From: Salinibacterium sp. ZJ70 | Lineage (GTDB): Bacteria > Actinomycetota > Actinomycetes > Actinomycetales > Microbacteriaceae | Length of the DNA: 64,000 bases | Direction: 5' to 3' | Assembly: GCF_011751865.2 (NCBI RefSeq) | Contig: NZ_CP061770.1 | Span: forward strand, 2,666,001-2,730,000 | Shown: piece after piece, positions 34,686 to 42,254 of the stretch | Layout: each line of letters starts with the position of its first letter | How positions within the stretch are numbered: position 1 is the stretch's first letter | Program-made: the position numbers and the translations under genes | Notes under the pieces: generated by a model | Databases searched by the model: none | Told to the model about the DNA's origin: nothing | What the model saw: only the letters and a program-made list of their open reading frames with translations

Positions 34686-35935
34686 GACGCGTCCGCCATC
34701 TCGAGTGCGGTCGTGAAGACGTCGTCGCCGCCGAAGTTGCCCGACTTGAGCAGGAGGCCGATGCGCTCGTCCCCCGCGGAGACCGTCCACGGCACTCCGG
34801 GAGCGACCTCGCGGCCGATGTGCAGGGCGCGCACGCCGAGACCGTTGACGACAGCACCGGAGGACTCGCCGCCTGCGACGAGGATGCGGCGGATGCCGGC
34901 GTCGGCGACGCCGCGCGCGATGCGGCCGAGGGCATCCTCGACGAGACGCGCGGAGCGCTCGAGCCCGAGGTCGCTCTGCACACGAGCGACCGTCTCGGGG
35001 TCGCTCGAGGCGGCGACGATCGGCAGGGCATCGGCGTGCTCGGCGACGAACGCGAGGGCCGCACCCACGACATCCTCACCGCGGTCGAGCGCGTAGGCGT
35101 CGATCTGGAAGCGCGGCTGGTGGGCGCCCAGGCGGTCGAGCTGGCGCCGGGTCGCCGCGGAGCAGCTTCCGGCGAGCACCACTGCGCGGCCGGCGGGGAT
35201 CTCGACCGAGGCGGGTGCGGCGTCTGCGCGCTCCGCGATGTGCAGCTCGGCGAGCATCGCGGCGAGAGCGGCACCGCCCGTGACGAGCGGAGCGGATGCG
35301 ACCGCGCGGGCGATGGCGCGCACGTCGTCGTCGGTCGCGGCGTCCGCGATCACATACGCGCGCTCGGTGTGCGCGTCGAGCGCGGCGGCCGCGGCTCCGG
35401 ACTGCACGACGGAGAGCGGAAGGTGCGTGACCGGGGTCGACGTCTGGCGCGCGAGCACGCGGCGCAGGTCGGGGTCGCGCATGGGGTTGAGGGGATGGTC
35501 GCGCAGCGGCGACTCGGACAGCAGGGTGTCGTGCACGAAGTGGTGACCGAGGTAGGTCGTGCGCCCGTGCTCGGGAGTCGCGGGGCAGAAGACCACGGCG
35601 CGCGCATCGACCAGATCGGCGAGCGCGTCTCCGACGGGTCCGATGTTGCCCGCGTCGGTCGAGTCGAACGTGGAGCAGTACTTGAAGTAGAGCTGTGCGA
35701 CGCCGAGCTCGCGGAGCCATTCGGCTGCCTCGCGGGCCTCGGCGACCGCCTCTGCGGCGGGCGTCGAGCGGTTCTTGAGCGCGACGACGACGCAGTCGAC
35801 GTCGGCGGCGAGCACCTCGTCGGGAACCCCGAGGTACTGGACGACGCGCAGGCCCTGGCGCGCGATCATGCCGGCGAGGTCGGTCGCGCCGGTGTAGTCG
35901 TCGGCGACGACTCCGAGCCACGGGGTGGAGGTCAT
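34682..35935 (-). CDS. DUF1537 four-carbon acid sugar kinase (OtnK type)
   Basis: 417-residue DUF1537-family kinase. The N-terminal domain has the acid-sugar-binding signature VVADDYTGATDLAG (residues 9-22), followed by YFKYCSTFDSTDAGNIGPVG, typical of the family. The C-terminal nucleotide-binding domain has VAGGESSGAVVNGLG. ATG 35935 is preceded by AAGGAAAA. Expected reaction: ATP-dependent phosphorylation of 3-oxo-tetronate at C4. It follows the TRAP binding-protein gene after a hairpin. Confidence 0.83.
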   Translation of the reverse strand: MTSTPWLGVVADDYTGATDLAGMIARQGLRVVQYLGVPDEVLAADVDCVVVALKNRSTPAAEAVAEAREAAEWLRELGVAQLYFKYCSTFDSTDAGNIGPVGDALADLVDARAVVFCPATPEHGRTTYLGHHFVHDTLLSESPLRDHPLNPMRDPDLRRVLARQTSTPVTHLPLSVVQSGAAAAALDAHTERAYVIADAATDDDVRAIARAVASAPLVTGGAALAAMLAELHIAERADAAPASVEIPAGRAVVLAGSCSAATRRQLDRLGAHQPRFQIDAYALDRGEDVVGAALAFVAEHADALPIVAASSDPETVARVQSDLGLERSARLVEDALGRIARGVADAGIRRILVAGGESSGAVVNGLGVRALHIGREVAPGVPWTVSAGDERIGLLLKSGNFGGDDVFTTALEMADAS

Positions 35936-35966
35936 GGGGGTTTTCCTTGTCGTGGAAGAGGGGGGT

Positions 35967-35999
35967 GGGTGCCCGGCCCGGCTATCGGACCGGGCACCC
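35967..35999 (-). terminator. Intra-operon hairpin after the TRAP binding-protein gene
   Basis: 10-bp stem GGGTGCCCGG/CCGGGCACCC (35967-35976 with 35990-35999), 9 bp past the stop of the binding-protein gene and before the kinase gene on the minus strand. Confidence 0.7.
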
Positions 36000-36007
36000 G
36001 GGTTCAC

Positions 36008-37024
36008 TCAGCGAAGGGCGATGATCGCCTCGGCCCACTCGCGAACCTGCGGGTTCGCGGCGGAGACGAGGTCCGAGACCGGCGCACGCCACTCGGCGAT
36101 GTCGATCGTGGAGAAGGTCACGCCTTCACCCGTCAGGTACTGCTTGTGGTCAGCGGCCTCGGCGATCGAGGTCTCGCGGTAGGACGACGACACCTCGTCG
36201 GCGGCGGCGCGCAGCGCCTCCTGCACGGCAGCCGGCCACGAGTCGAACGTGTCGCCCCACAGCTGGAAGTGGAAGTTGCCGAAGAGGTGGTTCGTCTCGG
36301 CGACGAACGGCGCGACCTCGTAGAACGAGTTGAAGCGCACGACGTCGATCGGGTTCTCCTGACCCTCGATCGCACCCTGCTCGAGAGCCGAGAAGACCTC
36401 GTTGAGGGCCATCGGCGTGGGCGCGGCGCCGAGCGCCTGCCACGTCGAGATGTAGGTCTGCTGGTTCGGGACACGGAGCTTCAGGCCGTTGAGGTCATCC
36501 GGGCTCTCCACGAGACGCGTCGAGTTGAGCTGACGGCCGCCGCGGTAGAGGTCGCCGATGAGGAGGAAGCCGGAGTCCTCGCGCACGGCGGTGAGGATGT
36601 CGTCGGCCATGTCGCCGTCCCACACCTCGAAGAAGTGGTCGGCGTCCTCGTAGAGGAACGGCAGACCCTCGATGGCGGCGAGGTCGGTGTAGCGCTCGAG
36701 CGAACCGAGGCTCTCGATGACGATGTCGACCGAGCCGATCTCGAGGCCCTCCTGCATCTCCTCCCAGCTGCCGAGCTGAGCGGAGGGGAAGACACTGATG
36801 GTCACGGCGCCGTCGGTCTTCTCGGAGACGAGCTCGGCGAGCTGCTCGGCCGCGCGGTGCTGCAGCGAGTCAGGCGCGTACGCGTGGCCGAGGGTGAGCG
36901 ACATCGGCGAGATGCTCGAGTCGTCGCCGCCGGTCGCCGGAGCGTCGGACGAGCAGGCCACGAGGCCGGTCGCCATGAGCGCCGCGGCGCCCAGGGCGAA
37001 GGCGCGCTTTGTGCTGTGCTTCAT
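36008..37024 (-). CDS. TRAP transporter substrate-binding lipoprotein (DctP family)
   Basis: 338-residue extracytoplasmic binding protein. The lipoprotein signal ends in GLVACSS. DctP fold markers: LTLGHAYAPDSLQHRAAEQL at the N-terminus, FPSAQLGSWEEM, and GLKLRVP with the Arg that normally pairs with the substrate carboxylate. NPIDVVRFNSFYEVAPFV near residue 230 lines the cleft in relatives. AAGAAAGG precedes the ATG. The membrane subunits are encoded divergently at 39106-40994, so the transporter is split between two operons. Likely ligand is a sugar acid such as a tetronate. Confidence 0.88.
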   Translation of the reverse strand: MKHSTKRAFALGAAALMATGLVACSSDAPATGGDDSSISPMSLTLGHAYAPDSLQHRAAEQLAELVSEKTDGAVTISVFPSAQLGSWEEMQEGLEIGSVDIVIESLGSLERYTDLAAIEGLPFLYEDADHFFEVWDGDMADDILTAVREDSGFLLIGDLYRGGRQLNSTRLVESPDDLNGLKLRVPNQQTYISTWQALGAAPTPMALNEVFSALEQGAIEGQENPIDVVRFNSFYEVAPFVAETNHLFGNFHFQLWGDTFDSWPAAVQEALRAAADEVSSSYRETSIAEAADHKQYLTGEGVTFSTIDIAEWRAPVSDLVSAANPQVREWAEAIIALR

Positions 37025-37043
37025 TGGACATACCTTTCTTATG

Positions 37044-37055
37044 CACGCATGCGTG
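37044..37055. promoter_or_regulatory. Palindrome upstream of the TRAP binding-protein gene
   Basis: CACGCATGCGTG, a perfect 12-bp palindrome 20 bp before the ATG at 37024. Possible operator or leader structure; unrelated to the TGGT-N2-ACCA sites. Confidence 0.3.
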
Positions 37056-37095
37056 TTTCATGACCGTGTCGGCGTTGCAGCGCCGCACGGCGGGT

Positions 37096-37124
37096 CACGG
37101 GCCTCCGACTATCGGGGGCCCGTG
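37096..37124 (-). terminator. Hairpin after the FadR-type regulator gene
   Basis: 8-bp stem CACGGGCC/GGCCCGTG (37096-37103 with 37117-37124) between the regulator stop (37144) and the binding-protein gene, on the minus strand. Confidence 0.5.
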
Positions 37125-37143
37125 GTCTTTCTCCGGGCGCCCT

Positions 37144-37893
37144 CTACTGCGCGACTCCCGGACGGGTTGTGAGTGCTCTCCTGAGTCGGCGTTCCGCGTT
37201 CGTCAGGTGCTTCCGCATGGCGCTCTGCGCCCCACGGGGGTCTTGGGCGGCGATCGCGTCGAGGATCGCGCGGTGCTCGGCGTTGGCACGCTCGAGCTGG
37301 TCGGGAAGTCGCAGGGCCCGCCCCATCCACACCCGCAGGAGCGAGGTGATGTTGGTGAGCATCCCGGAGAGGGCCGAGTTGTGCGAGCATCGCGCGACGC
37401 TCGAGTGGAACTCGACGTCGAGATCGATGAACTCGTCGACCGACTCGGCCGCATCCATCCGCTCGACGAGGCGGCGGAGCTCGGCGAGCTCCTCGTCGGT
37501 GCGTCGGCGAGCCGCGAGACCGGCGAGGGAGTGCTCGACGTGCTGGCGCGCTTCGACGAGGTCGGTCACGCGCTGCTCGCCGAGGAACAGGCCCCACTCG
37601 ATGACGCGAGGGAGGATGTCGGATCCCGACGACCGCAGGTACGTTCCGTCGCCTTGCCGGATCTCCACGACGCCCAGGAGCCCGAGCGACTGCACGGCCT
37701 CGCGCACCGCGGCGCGGCTGACACCGAGCGATGCCGCGAGCTGGCGCTCGCTCGGCAGCTTGCTGCCGGAGCTGAACTCGCCCGAGAAGAAGTACTCGGT
37801 GAGGGTGTGGATGATCTGGGTCGAGATCGACCCGTCGCCGTCGAGCCTGGGAAGCTGGGCGGTGTATTCGGCTACGTCGGAACGTTCGGTCAT
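37144..37893 (-). CDS. FadR-subfamily GntR regulator (FCD domain)
   Basis: 249-residue regulator. The winged helix-turn-helix at about 25-90 (KLPSERQLAASLGVSRAAVR, then GVVEIRQGDGTYL) is GntR type. The C-terminal FCD domain has metal/ligand histidines in LDVEFHSSVARCSHN and AEHRAILDAI. The start overlaps the stop of the dehydrogenase gene (ATGA). It probably binds the three TGGT-N2-ACCA sites in the intergenic region 38939-39046 and senses a carboxylic-acid ligand. Part of the leftward operon it is predicted to control. Confidence 0.87.
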   Translation of the reverse strand: MTERSDVAEYTAQLPRLDGDGSISTQIIHTLTEYFFSGEFSSGSKLPSERQLAASLGVSRAAVREAVQSLGLLGVVEIRQGDGTYLRSSGSDILPRVIEWGLFLGEQRVTDLVEARQHVEHSLAGLAARRRTDEELAELRRLVERMDAAESVDEFIDLDVEFHSSVARCSHNSALSGMLTNITSLLRVWMGRALRLPDQLERANAEHRAILDAIAAQDPRGAQSAMRKHLTNAERRLRRALTTRPGVAQ

Positions 37894-38846
37894 GTGGTGG
37901 TCTCTCCGCTCAGCTCGGTGCGAAGCTTGCCGAGCTGCAGGTAGGCGCGATCGCGATCATGCACGAGCTGCGCGGCTTCTTCTTCGGAGAGCCCAAGATA
38001 TCCGCCGCCGGTCTTGATGCCGAGATCTCCGGCGTCGACGCGCTCCTTGAGCGAGGGCGGCACGGTGAAGCGGTCGCCGAGCGCCGCTTCGAGCGAGACG
38101 TAGGAGTTCGCGTACACGTCGAGGCCCGCCATGTCGGCGACGGCGAAGGGCCCGTAGAGCGCGAGGCGGAATCCGAACGAGGCGCGCACGATCTTGTCGA
38201 TCTCGGCCGGCTCGGCGTGGCCGTCTTCGACCATGCGCGCCGCTTCGCGGAAGAGGGCGAACTGCAGGCGGTTGCAGACGAATCCGGGGGTGTCGGAGAC
38301 GACGGCCGGCTCCTTGCCCGCCGCACGGAGCATCTCGATGATGCCGGGGATGACGCTGTGATCCGTGGTGGCGTGAGGGATGATCTCGATGCCCGGGAGC
38401 AGCGGCGCGGGGTTGAACCAGTGCACGCCGAGGAAGCGCTCCGGTCGCTCGAGCACGGTCGCGAGCTCGCCGATCGGGATGGCGGAGGTGTTGGTCGCGA
38501 TGACGGTGTCGGGGCCTGCGGCCTTCTCGATGCGCGCGAGCACGTCGTGCTTGACGTCGATGCGCTCGAACACGACCTCGAAGACGAAATCGGACTCAGC
38601 CAGCACGGCGTCGAAGTCGTCGCTCGCGTGCAGGTGGGAGGTGAGGCGCTCCGCGGCGTCGGCATCCAGGAAGCCGTCGGCGACCAGCTGCGGCGCGGAG
38701 GAGATGATCTGGTCGCGACGCGCCGCGGCGGCGCCGTCGACGGCGTCGAGGAGCGTGCAGTGAACGCCGGACTGCGCAAGCGTCTGCGCGATTCCGCCGC
38801 CCATGTAGCCCGCTCCGACAATGGCGAGCCGTGCGTATCGCTTCAC
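37890..38846 (-). CDS. 3-hydroxyacyl-CoA-dehydrogenase-family NAD-dependent hydroxyacid dehydrogenase
   Basis: 318-residue two-domain dehydrogenase. The Rossmann motif is AIVGAGYMGGGIAQ, NAD contacts continue in ATNTSAIPI, and the 3HCDH signature HWFNPAPLLPGIEIIP is present. The C-terminal 3HCDH helical domain contains DTPGFVCNRLQ and YGPFAVADMAGLDVY. This family also contains L-gulonate 3-dehydrogenase and carnitine dehydrogenase, which oxidise free hydroxyacids. In this operon it most likely oxidises the imported acid; a conventional LtnD or DenD-type tetronate dehydrogenase is absent. The first gene of the leftward operon, 93 bp from the first operator. Confidence 0.75.
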   Translation of the reverse strand: MKRYARLAIVGAGYMGGGIAQTLAQSGVHCTLLDAVDGAAAARRDQIISSAPQLVADGFLDADAAERLTSHLHASDDFDAVLAESDFVFEVVFERIDVKHDVLARIEKAAGPDTVIATNTSAIPIGELATVLERPERFLGVHWFNPAPLLPGIEIIPHATTDHSVIPGIIEMLRAAGKEPAVVSDTPGFVCNRLQFALFREAARMVEDGHAEPAEIDKIVRASFGFRLALYGPFAVADMAGLDVYANSYVSLEAALGDRFTVPPSLKERVDAGDLGIKTGGGYLGLSEEEAAQLVHDRDRAYLQLGKLRTELSGETTT

Positions 38847-38916
38847 TGGTGTGTCTCTCTCCTTTGAGCGCGGATGGCTGCCCGTTGCTTCGAAACTGCG
38901 TCATCCGACTTCGAAC

Positions 38917-38945
38917 ATCTTGCATTCAGATAGAACACTGGTCAA
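38917..38945 (-). promoter_or_regulatory. Predicted promoter of the leftward tetronate operon
   Basis: On the minus strand: -35 TTGACC (38945-38940), 17-bp spacer, -10 CAAGAT (38922-38917). The -35 lies within operator 1. Confidence 0.55.
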
Positions 38946-38948
38946 CCA
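38939..38948. promoter_or_regulatory. FadR-type operator 1 (TGGTCAACCA)
   Basis: TGGT-CA-ACCA, inverted-repeat type expected for FadR-subfamily GntR proteins. It overlaps the -35 element of the leftward promoter. Its flanks (ACTGGTCAACCACT) are identical to operator 3. Confidence 0.7.
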
Positions 38949-39003
38949 CTCGCCGTCAAATCCCCTGTTTTCCCAGGCAACTGACGGATCATCTTTCGCG
39001 TTG

Positions 39004-39032
39004 TTGCACATTATTGGTAAACCACTTAGGTT
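39004..39032 (+). promoter_or_regulatory. Predicted promoter of the TRAP membrane-subunit operon
   Basis: -35 TTGCAC (39004-39009), 17-bp spacer, -10 TAGGTT (39027-39032). Operator 2 lies in the spacer, operator 3 just after the -10. Confidence 0.55.
39015..39024. promoter_or_regulatory. FadR-type operator 2 (TGGTAAACCA)
   Basis: TGGT-AA-ACCA within ATTGGTAAACCACTT, between the -35 and -10 of the rightward promoter, 22 bp (about two helical turns) from operator 3. Confidence 0.7.
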
Positions 39033-39036
39033 CAAC

Positions 39037-39046
39037 TGGTCAACCA
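39037..39046. promoter_or_regulatory. FadR-type operator 3 (TGGTCAACCA)
   Basis: TGGT-CA-ACCA placed at the expected transcription start of the TRAP membrane-subunit operon; same 14-bp core as operator 1. Confidence 0.7.
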
Positions 39047-39105
39047 CTTGCGGTGGCTTGCCCCGTAGCGCCGTTCCCCCCGAACGCTTTCAAAGGAGAT
39101 CGCAC

Positions 39106-39732
39106 ATGTCCGACGACGATCGCTGGATCGCCCAGCCAGCGAACATGACCAAGGGATTCCTCGCCGGCGTCGACCGCGTGGTCGCGATCCTCTGCATCGT
39201 CGGGTTCTCGAGCATGGCCGTGGTCATCGCCATCCAGGTGGTGGCGCGCTACGCCTTCAACAGCCCGACGATCTGGTCCGAGGAACTCGCGATCAGCCTC
39301 TTCGTGTGGTCGACCATGCTCGCGATCCCGCTCGGCCTCCGCCGCGGCGAGCACCTCACCCTCGACGTGCTCGGCAAGTACCTCCCGGCGAAGACCACCC
39401 GCTGGGTCGCCCTCATCACGGCGCTCACGACCGGCGCCGTCATGCTCTTCCTCGGCTACCTCACGCTCAGCCTCCTCGGCCCCGCCGACCGCCAGCTGCT
39501 CGCCGGCATCGCCGGGGGTCTCGGCATCCAGGCGAAGGTGTCGTGGGTCTACCTCGCCGTCCCCGTGGGCGGTGTGCTCTCGGCGGTCTTCGCCACCGAA
39601 CGGGCCATCCAGTTCTTCCGTGGGCGCCTCGATGCGCTCGTGGTCGACGCTGACCAGGCCGTCATCGACGAGCTCGACGCCGAACTCGGCGACACCGGCT
39701 CGGCCTCCACCACGTCCACGAAGGAGAACTGA
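39106..39732 (+). CDS. TRAP transporter small membrane subunit (DctQ family)
   Basis: 208-residue four-helix membrane protein of the DctQ family. Hydrophobic segments at about 25-45, 60-80 (IWSEELAISLFVWSTMLAIP, with the conserved EE-L-x-R-type region), 100-122 and 142-162. The segment ARYAFNSPTIWSEELA is the usual DctQ signature. AAAGGAG precedes the ATG at 39106. Followed after 2 bp by the large subunit. The tail of about 40 residues is acidic and cytoplasmic. Partner of the binding protein encoded at 36008-37024. Confidence 0.9.
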   Translation: MSDDDRWIAQPANMTKGFLAGVDRVVAILCIVGFSSMAVVIAIQVVARYAFNSPTIWSEELAISLFVWSTMLAIPLGLRRGEHLTLDVLGKYLPAKTTRWVALITALTTGAVMLFLGYLTLSLLGPADRQLLAGIAGGLGIQAKVSWVYLAVPVGGVLSAVFATERAIQFFRGRLDALVVDADQAVIDELDAELGDTGSASTTSTKEN

Positions 39733-39734
39733 CC

Positions 39735-40994
39735 GTGGGATACGCACTCGGCATCGGCTTCGCCGTTCTCCTCATCCTCGGGCTCCCCATCGGCATTGCG
39801 CTCGCGCTCAGCTCGATGATCGGCCTCGAGCTCTTCTCGTCCGTGCCGCTGGAGATCGCGGCGCAGCGCATGATCGCGGGTGTGCGCAGCTTCCCGCTGC
39901 TCGCGATCCCGCTCTACGTGCTCGCCGGATCGCTCATGAACGCGAGCGGCATCACGCAGCGTCTCATCGACTTCGCTCGCGTGCTCGTCGGCCCCATCCG
40001 CGGCGGCCTCGGCCACGTCACCGTGCTCACGACCGCGATCTTCGGCGGCATCTCAGGCTCGCAGGTGGCCGACACCTCGAGCGTCGGGCGCATCATGATC
40101 CCGCAGATGGTCGAGCGCGGCTACGCCCCCCGCTACGCGGTCTCGCTCATGGCGACCGCCGGTGCGATGTTCGTCACGATCCCGCCGTCGATCAACCTCA
40201 TCGTCTACGGCGTGCTCGCCCAGGCATCCATCTCCGACCTGTTCTTCTACGGTCTCATCATCGGTCTCGCCTTCGTGGCGACGCTCCTGATCGTCGGCTA
40301 TGTCGTGGCCGTCGTGAAGAAGCAGCCCGCCGAGCGTCGCGCCACGTGGCCCGAGGCGGGGACGGCGCTGCGCCGGGCGCTCTGGTCGCTGCTGCTGCCC
40401 GTCGTCATCATCGGCGGCATCCGCCTCGGCATCTTCACGCCGACCGAGGGTGGTGCGGTCGCGGTGATCCTCGCCGTCTTCATCGGATTCGCGATCCACC
40501 GCGAGATGAACATGCGCAAGTTCATGAAGGCGCTGCTCGAGTCGTCGATCCTGGTGGGCGTCATCATGCTCGTCATCGCCGCCGCGCAGATCTACTCGTG
40601 GGCGCTCGTCTCCGGCCAGATCCCGCAGCAGATCTCGACGTGGCTGCTCGGCCTCACCGACAACCCGCTCATCATCCTGCTGCTCATCAACATCCTGATC
40701 CTCGTGATCGGAACCGTGATGGAGGGCAACGCCGCGCTCATCGTGTTCGTGCCGCTGCTGCTGCCCGTCGCGACCGCGGTCGGCATCGACCCGGTGCACC
40801 TCGGCCTCATCATGGTCGTGAACCTCGGCATCGGACTGCTCACGCCGCCCGTGGGGCTGTGTCTGCTCGTCTCGTGCAAGATCGGCAAGATCACCGTGTC
40901 CCAGGCGATCCCCGCGATGCTGCCGTGGTTCGGCCTGTGCCTCATGTTCCTGTTCGGAGTGACCTACCTGCCGATCATCTTCGGCTGGTTCTAG
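39735..40994 (+). CDS. TRAP transporter large membrane subunit (DctM family)
   Basis: 419-residue multi-pass protein that forms the Na+-coupled transport channel. About 11-12 hydrophobic segments. DctM hallmarks: IPLYVLAGSLMNASGITQRL near 52-71, GHVTVLTTAIFGGISGSQVADT near 90, PPSINLIVYG near 150, and NLGIGLLTPPVGLCLLVSC near 362. The GTG at 39735 begins 2 bp after the small-subunit stop. Transporter expected to import a C4 sugar acid, given the surrounding genes. Confidence 0.92.
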   Translation: MGYALGIGFAVLLILGLPIGIALALSSMIGLELFSSVPLEIAAQRMIAGVRSFPLLAIPLYVLAGSLMNASGITQRLIDFARVLVGPIRGGLGHVTVLTTAIFGGISGSQVADTSSVGRIMIPQMVERGYAPRYAVSLMATAGAMFVTIPPSINLIVYGVLAQASISDLFFYGLIIGLAFVATLLIVGYVVAVVKKQPAERRATWPEAGTALRRALWSLLLPVVIIGGIRLGIFTPTEGGAVAVILAVFIGFAIHREMNMRKFMKALLESSILVGVIMLVIAAAQIYSWALVSGQIPQQISTWLLGLTDNPLIILLLINILILVIGTVMEGNAALIVFVPLLLPVATAVGIDPVHLGLIMVVNLGIGLLTPPVGLCLLVSCKIGKITVSQAIPAMLPWFGLCLMFLFGVTYLPIIFGWF

Positions 40995-41004
40995 AGCACT
41001 CAGC

Positions 41005-41050
41005 GCGACGGGCGCTGGCTGGGCCTCACGGTCCGGTCAGCGCCCGTCGC
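41005..41050 (+). terminator. Terminator after the TRAP operon
   Basis: Perfect 13-bp stem GCGACGGGCGCTG/CAGCGCCCGTCGC (41005-41017 with 41038-41050), 10 bp past the stop of the large subunit gene. Confidence 0.75.
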
Positions 41051-41108
41051 TGTGTTCGGGGTCAGCGCTCGCTCGCGTTATCCGGTTCAACGCCCGCCGT
41101 CCTTCTCC

Positions 41109-41164
41109 GAGGTGTCACTTTGTGCCGCTGCGTGGCATCGGCAGGCGGCACAAAGTGACACCTC
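41109..41164. repeat. Long perfect inverted repeat (20-bp arms, 16-base loop)
   Basis: Arms at 41109-41128 and 41145-41164 are exact reverse complements (GAGGTGTCACTTTGTGCCGC and its complement). It lies between convergent genes, and the outer arm reaches the stop codon of the small membrane protein gene. It may end transcription of that gene, or be a copy of a repetitive extragenic palindrome. No target-site duplication or transposase is visible. Confidence 0.85.
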
Positions 41165-41444
41165 AGTGGGGGTCGAGCGTGATGCGCACGCGGCCCGCAT
41201 CGAGATCGAGCGGGCCCTCGCCGGGCACGGGCGCCGGCGCAGGCAGCTCGGTCTGCTGCTGCAGCTCACGCTGCGCCTCATGGCGGGTGGGCGCGAAGAC
41301 CTCGTCGAGCGCGCCGATCGCACCGCCTGCACCGGTGCCGGTGCCGCGCGCGTTGCCCCGCAGCTCGATCCAGCCGCGCCATTGCGCGACGGCGATGCCG
41401 ACGACGAAGAGGGCGCTGAGCGCCATCCATCCGAACCAGGGCAT
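41163..41444 (-). CDS. Small membrane protein of unknown function
   Basis: 93 residues. One N-terminal hydrophobic helix (WFGWMALSALFVVGIAVAQW) is followed by a polar Gly/Ala/Glu-rich tail (RGNARGTGTGAGGAIGALDE and a Pro/Glu stretch) that ends in VRITLDPH. Start taken at 41444 because the helix then sits at the N-terminus; an in-frame ATG at 41525 would overlap the SGNH gene. The stop codon TGA overlaps the right arm of the large inverted repeat. Family not recognised. Confidence 0.55.
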   Translation of the reverse strand: MPWFGWMALSALFVVGIAVAQWRGWIELRGNARGTGTGAGGAIGALDEVFAPTRHEAQRELQQQTELPAPAPVPGEGPLDLDAGRVRITLDPH

Positions 41445-41466
41445 GCGCGCCAGGGTACGCGAGCCG

Positions 41467-42231
41467 TCAGGACGCGGGCTGAATACTCGCCCAGGTGCCG
41501 CCGAACTTCGGCTCACGACCGTCACCCGAGGAGGTGCGCGTGAGGCGTCGCCGCACCCACGGCGCCACGTGCTCGCGGTAGTAGCGCATCCCGCGCAGGC
41601 GCTCCTGCTCGGGGATGCGATCGAGCCGCCACCATTCGGCGGGCGCGTCGGCCCCGAGCGATTCGAGCACTCGTGCGGCGACGCGGTGATGGCCCCGCGT
41701 GTTCATGTGCAGGCGGTCGGCCGCCCAGAACGGCGGCGTTGCGAGCTCCCCGTCGAACCAGTTGTAGACGCGGATCACATCTGGGCGCTTCGCGAGGCGC
41801 TCGTCGACCAGCCGAGCCATCTCGTCTCCGCGGCGCTTCATGAGGCCACCCATCGGAAGCTGAGCAGTCGGGTCGGCACCGGAGAGCAGGATCATCTGCA
41901 CACCCTCCTCGTCGCAGCGACGCAGCACGTGCTCGAACAGGTCGATGATGGCGGGCACGTCGGCGCGCGGACGCATGATGTCGTTCCCGCCCCCGGCGAA
42001 GGACAGGTGCGTGGGCTTCAGCGCGAGAGCCGGCTCGAGCTGCTGCTCGATGATCGGGCGGATGAGACGCCCGCGGATCGCGAGATTCGCGTACTCGATG
42101 GGCTCACCGAGCGCCGTCGACCATCCGAGTGCCGTCAGATCCGCCCAGCCGCGCACGGTTCCGTCGGGGAGTTCATCTCCGACTCCCTCCGAGAAGGAGT
42201 CCCCGATGGCGACGTAGCGAATGCGGCTCAC
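41467..42231 (-). CDS. SGNH/GDSL-family hydrolase
   Basis: 254-residue SGNH hydrolase. Block I GDSFSEGVGDE (Ser nucleophile), block III LSFAGGGNDIMRPRA (Gly and Asn of the oxyanion hole) and block V ADRLHMNTRGHHRVA (Asp and His) are all present. No signal peptide is visible, so cytoplasmic esterase or deacetylase activity is likely. The C-terminal 40 residues are basic. Upstream of the small membrane protein gene with a 22-bp gap, so probably co-transcribed. Confidence 0.87.
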   Translation of the reverse strand: MSRIRYVAIGDSFSEGVGDELPDGTVRGWADLTALGWSTALGEPIEYANLAIRGRLIRPIIEQQLEPALALKPTHLSFAGGGNDIMRPRADVPAIIDLFEHVLRRCDEEGVQMILLSGADPTAQLPMGGLMKRRGDEMARLVDERLAKRPDVIRVYNWFDGELATPPFWAADRLHMNTRGHHRVAARVLESLGADAPAEWWRLDRIPEQERLRGMRYYREHVAPWVRRRLTRTSSGDGREPKFGGTWASIQPAS

Positions 42232-42254
42232 CCGGACACGCTACCCGTGCCGAA

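Noticed and set aside
37025..37143. Additional TGGT-N2-ACCA operator before the TRAP binding-protein gene
   Set aside because: No such half-sites were found there; only an unrelated palindrome (37044-37055) is present.
39572..41158. Plus-strand frame across the TRAP subunits
   Set aside because: Basic low-complexity shadow of DctQ/DctM, no transporter features in that frame.
41109..41164. CRISPR repeat or transposon end
   Set aside because: A single inverted pair without direct repeats, spacers, transposase or target duplication.
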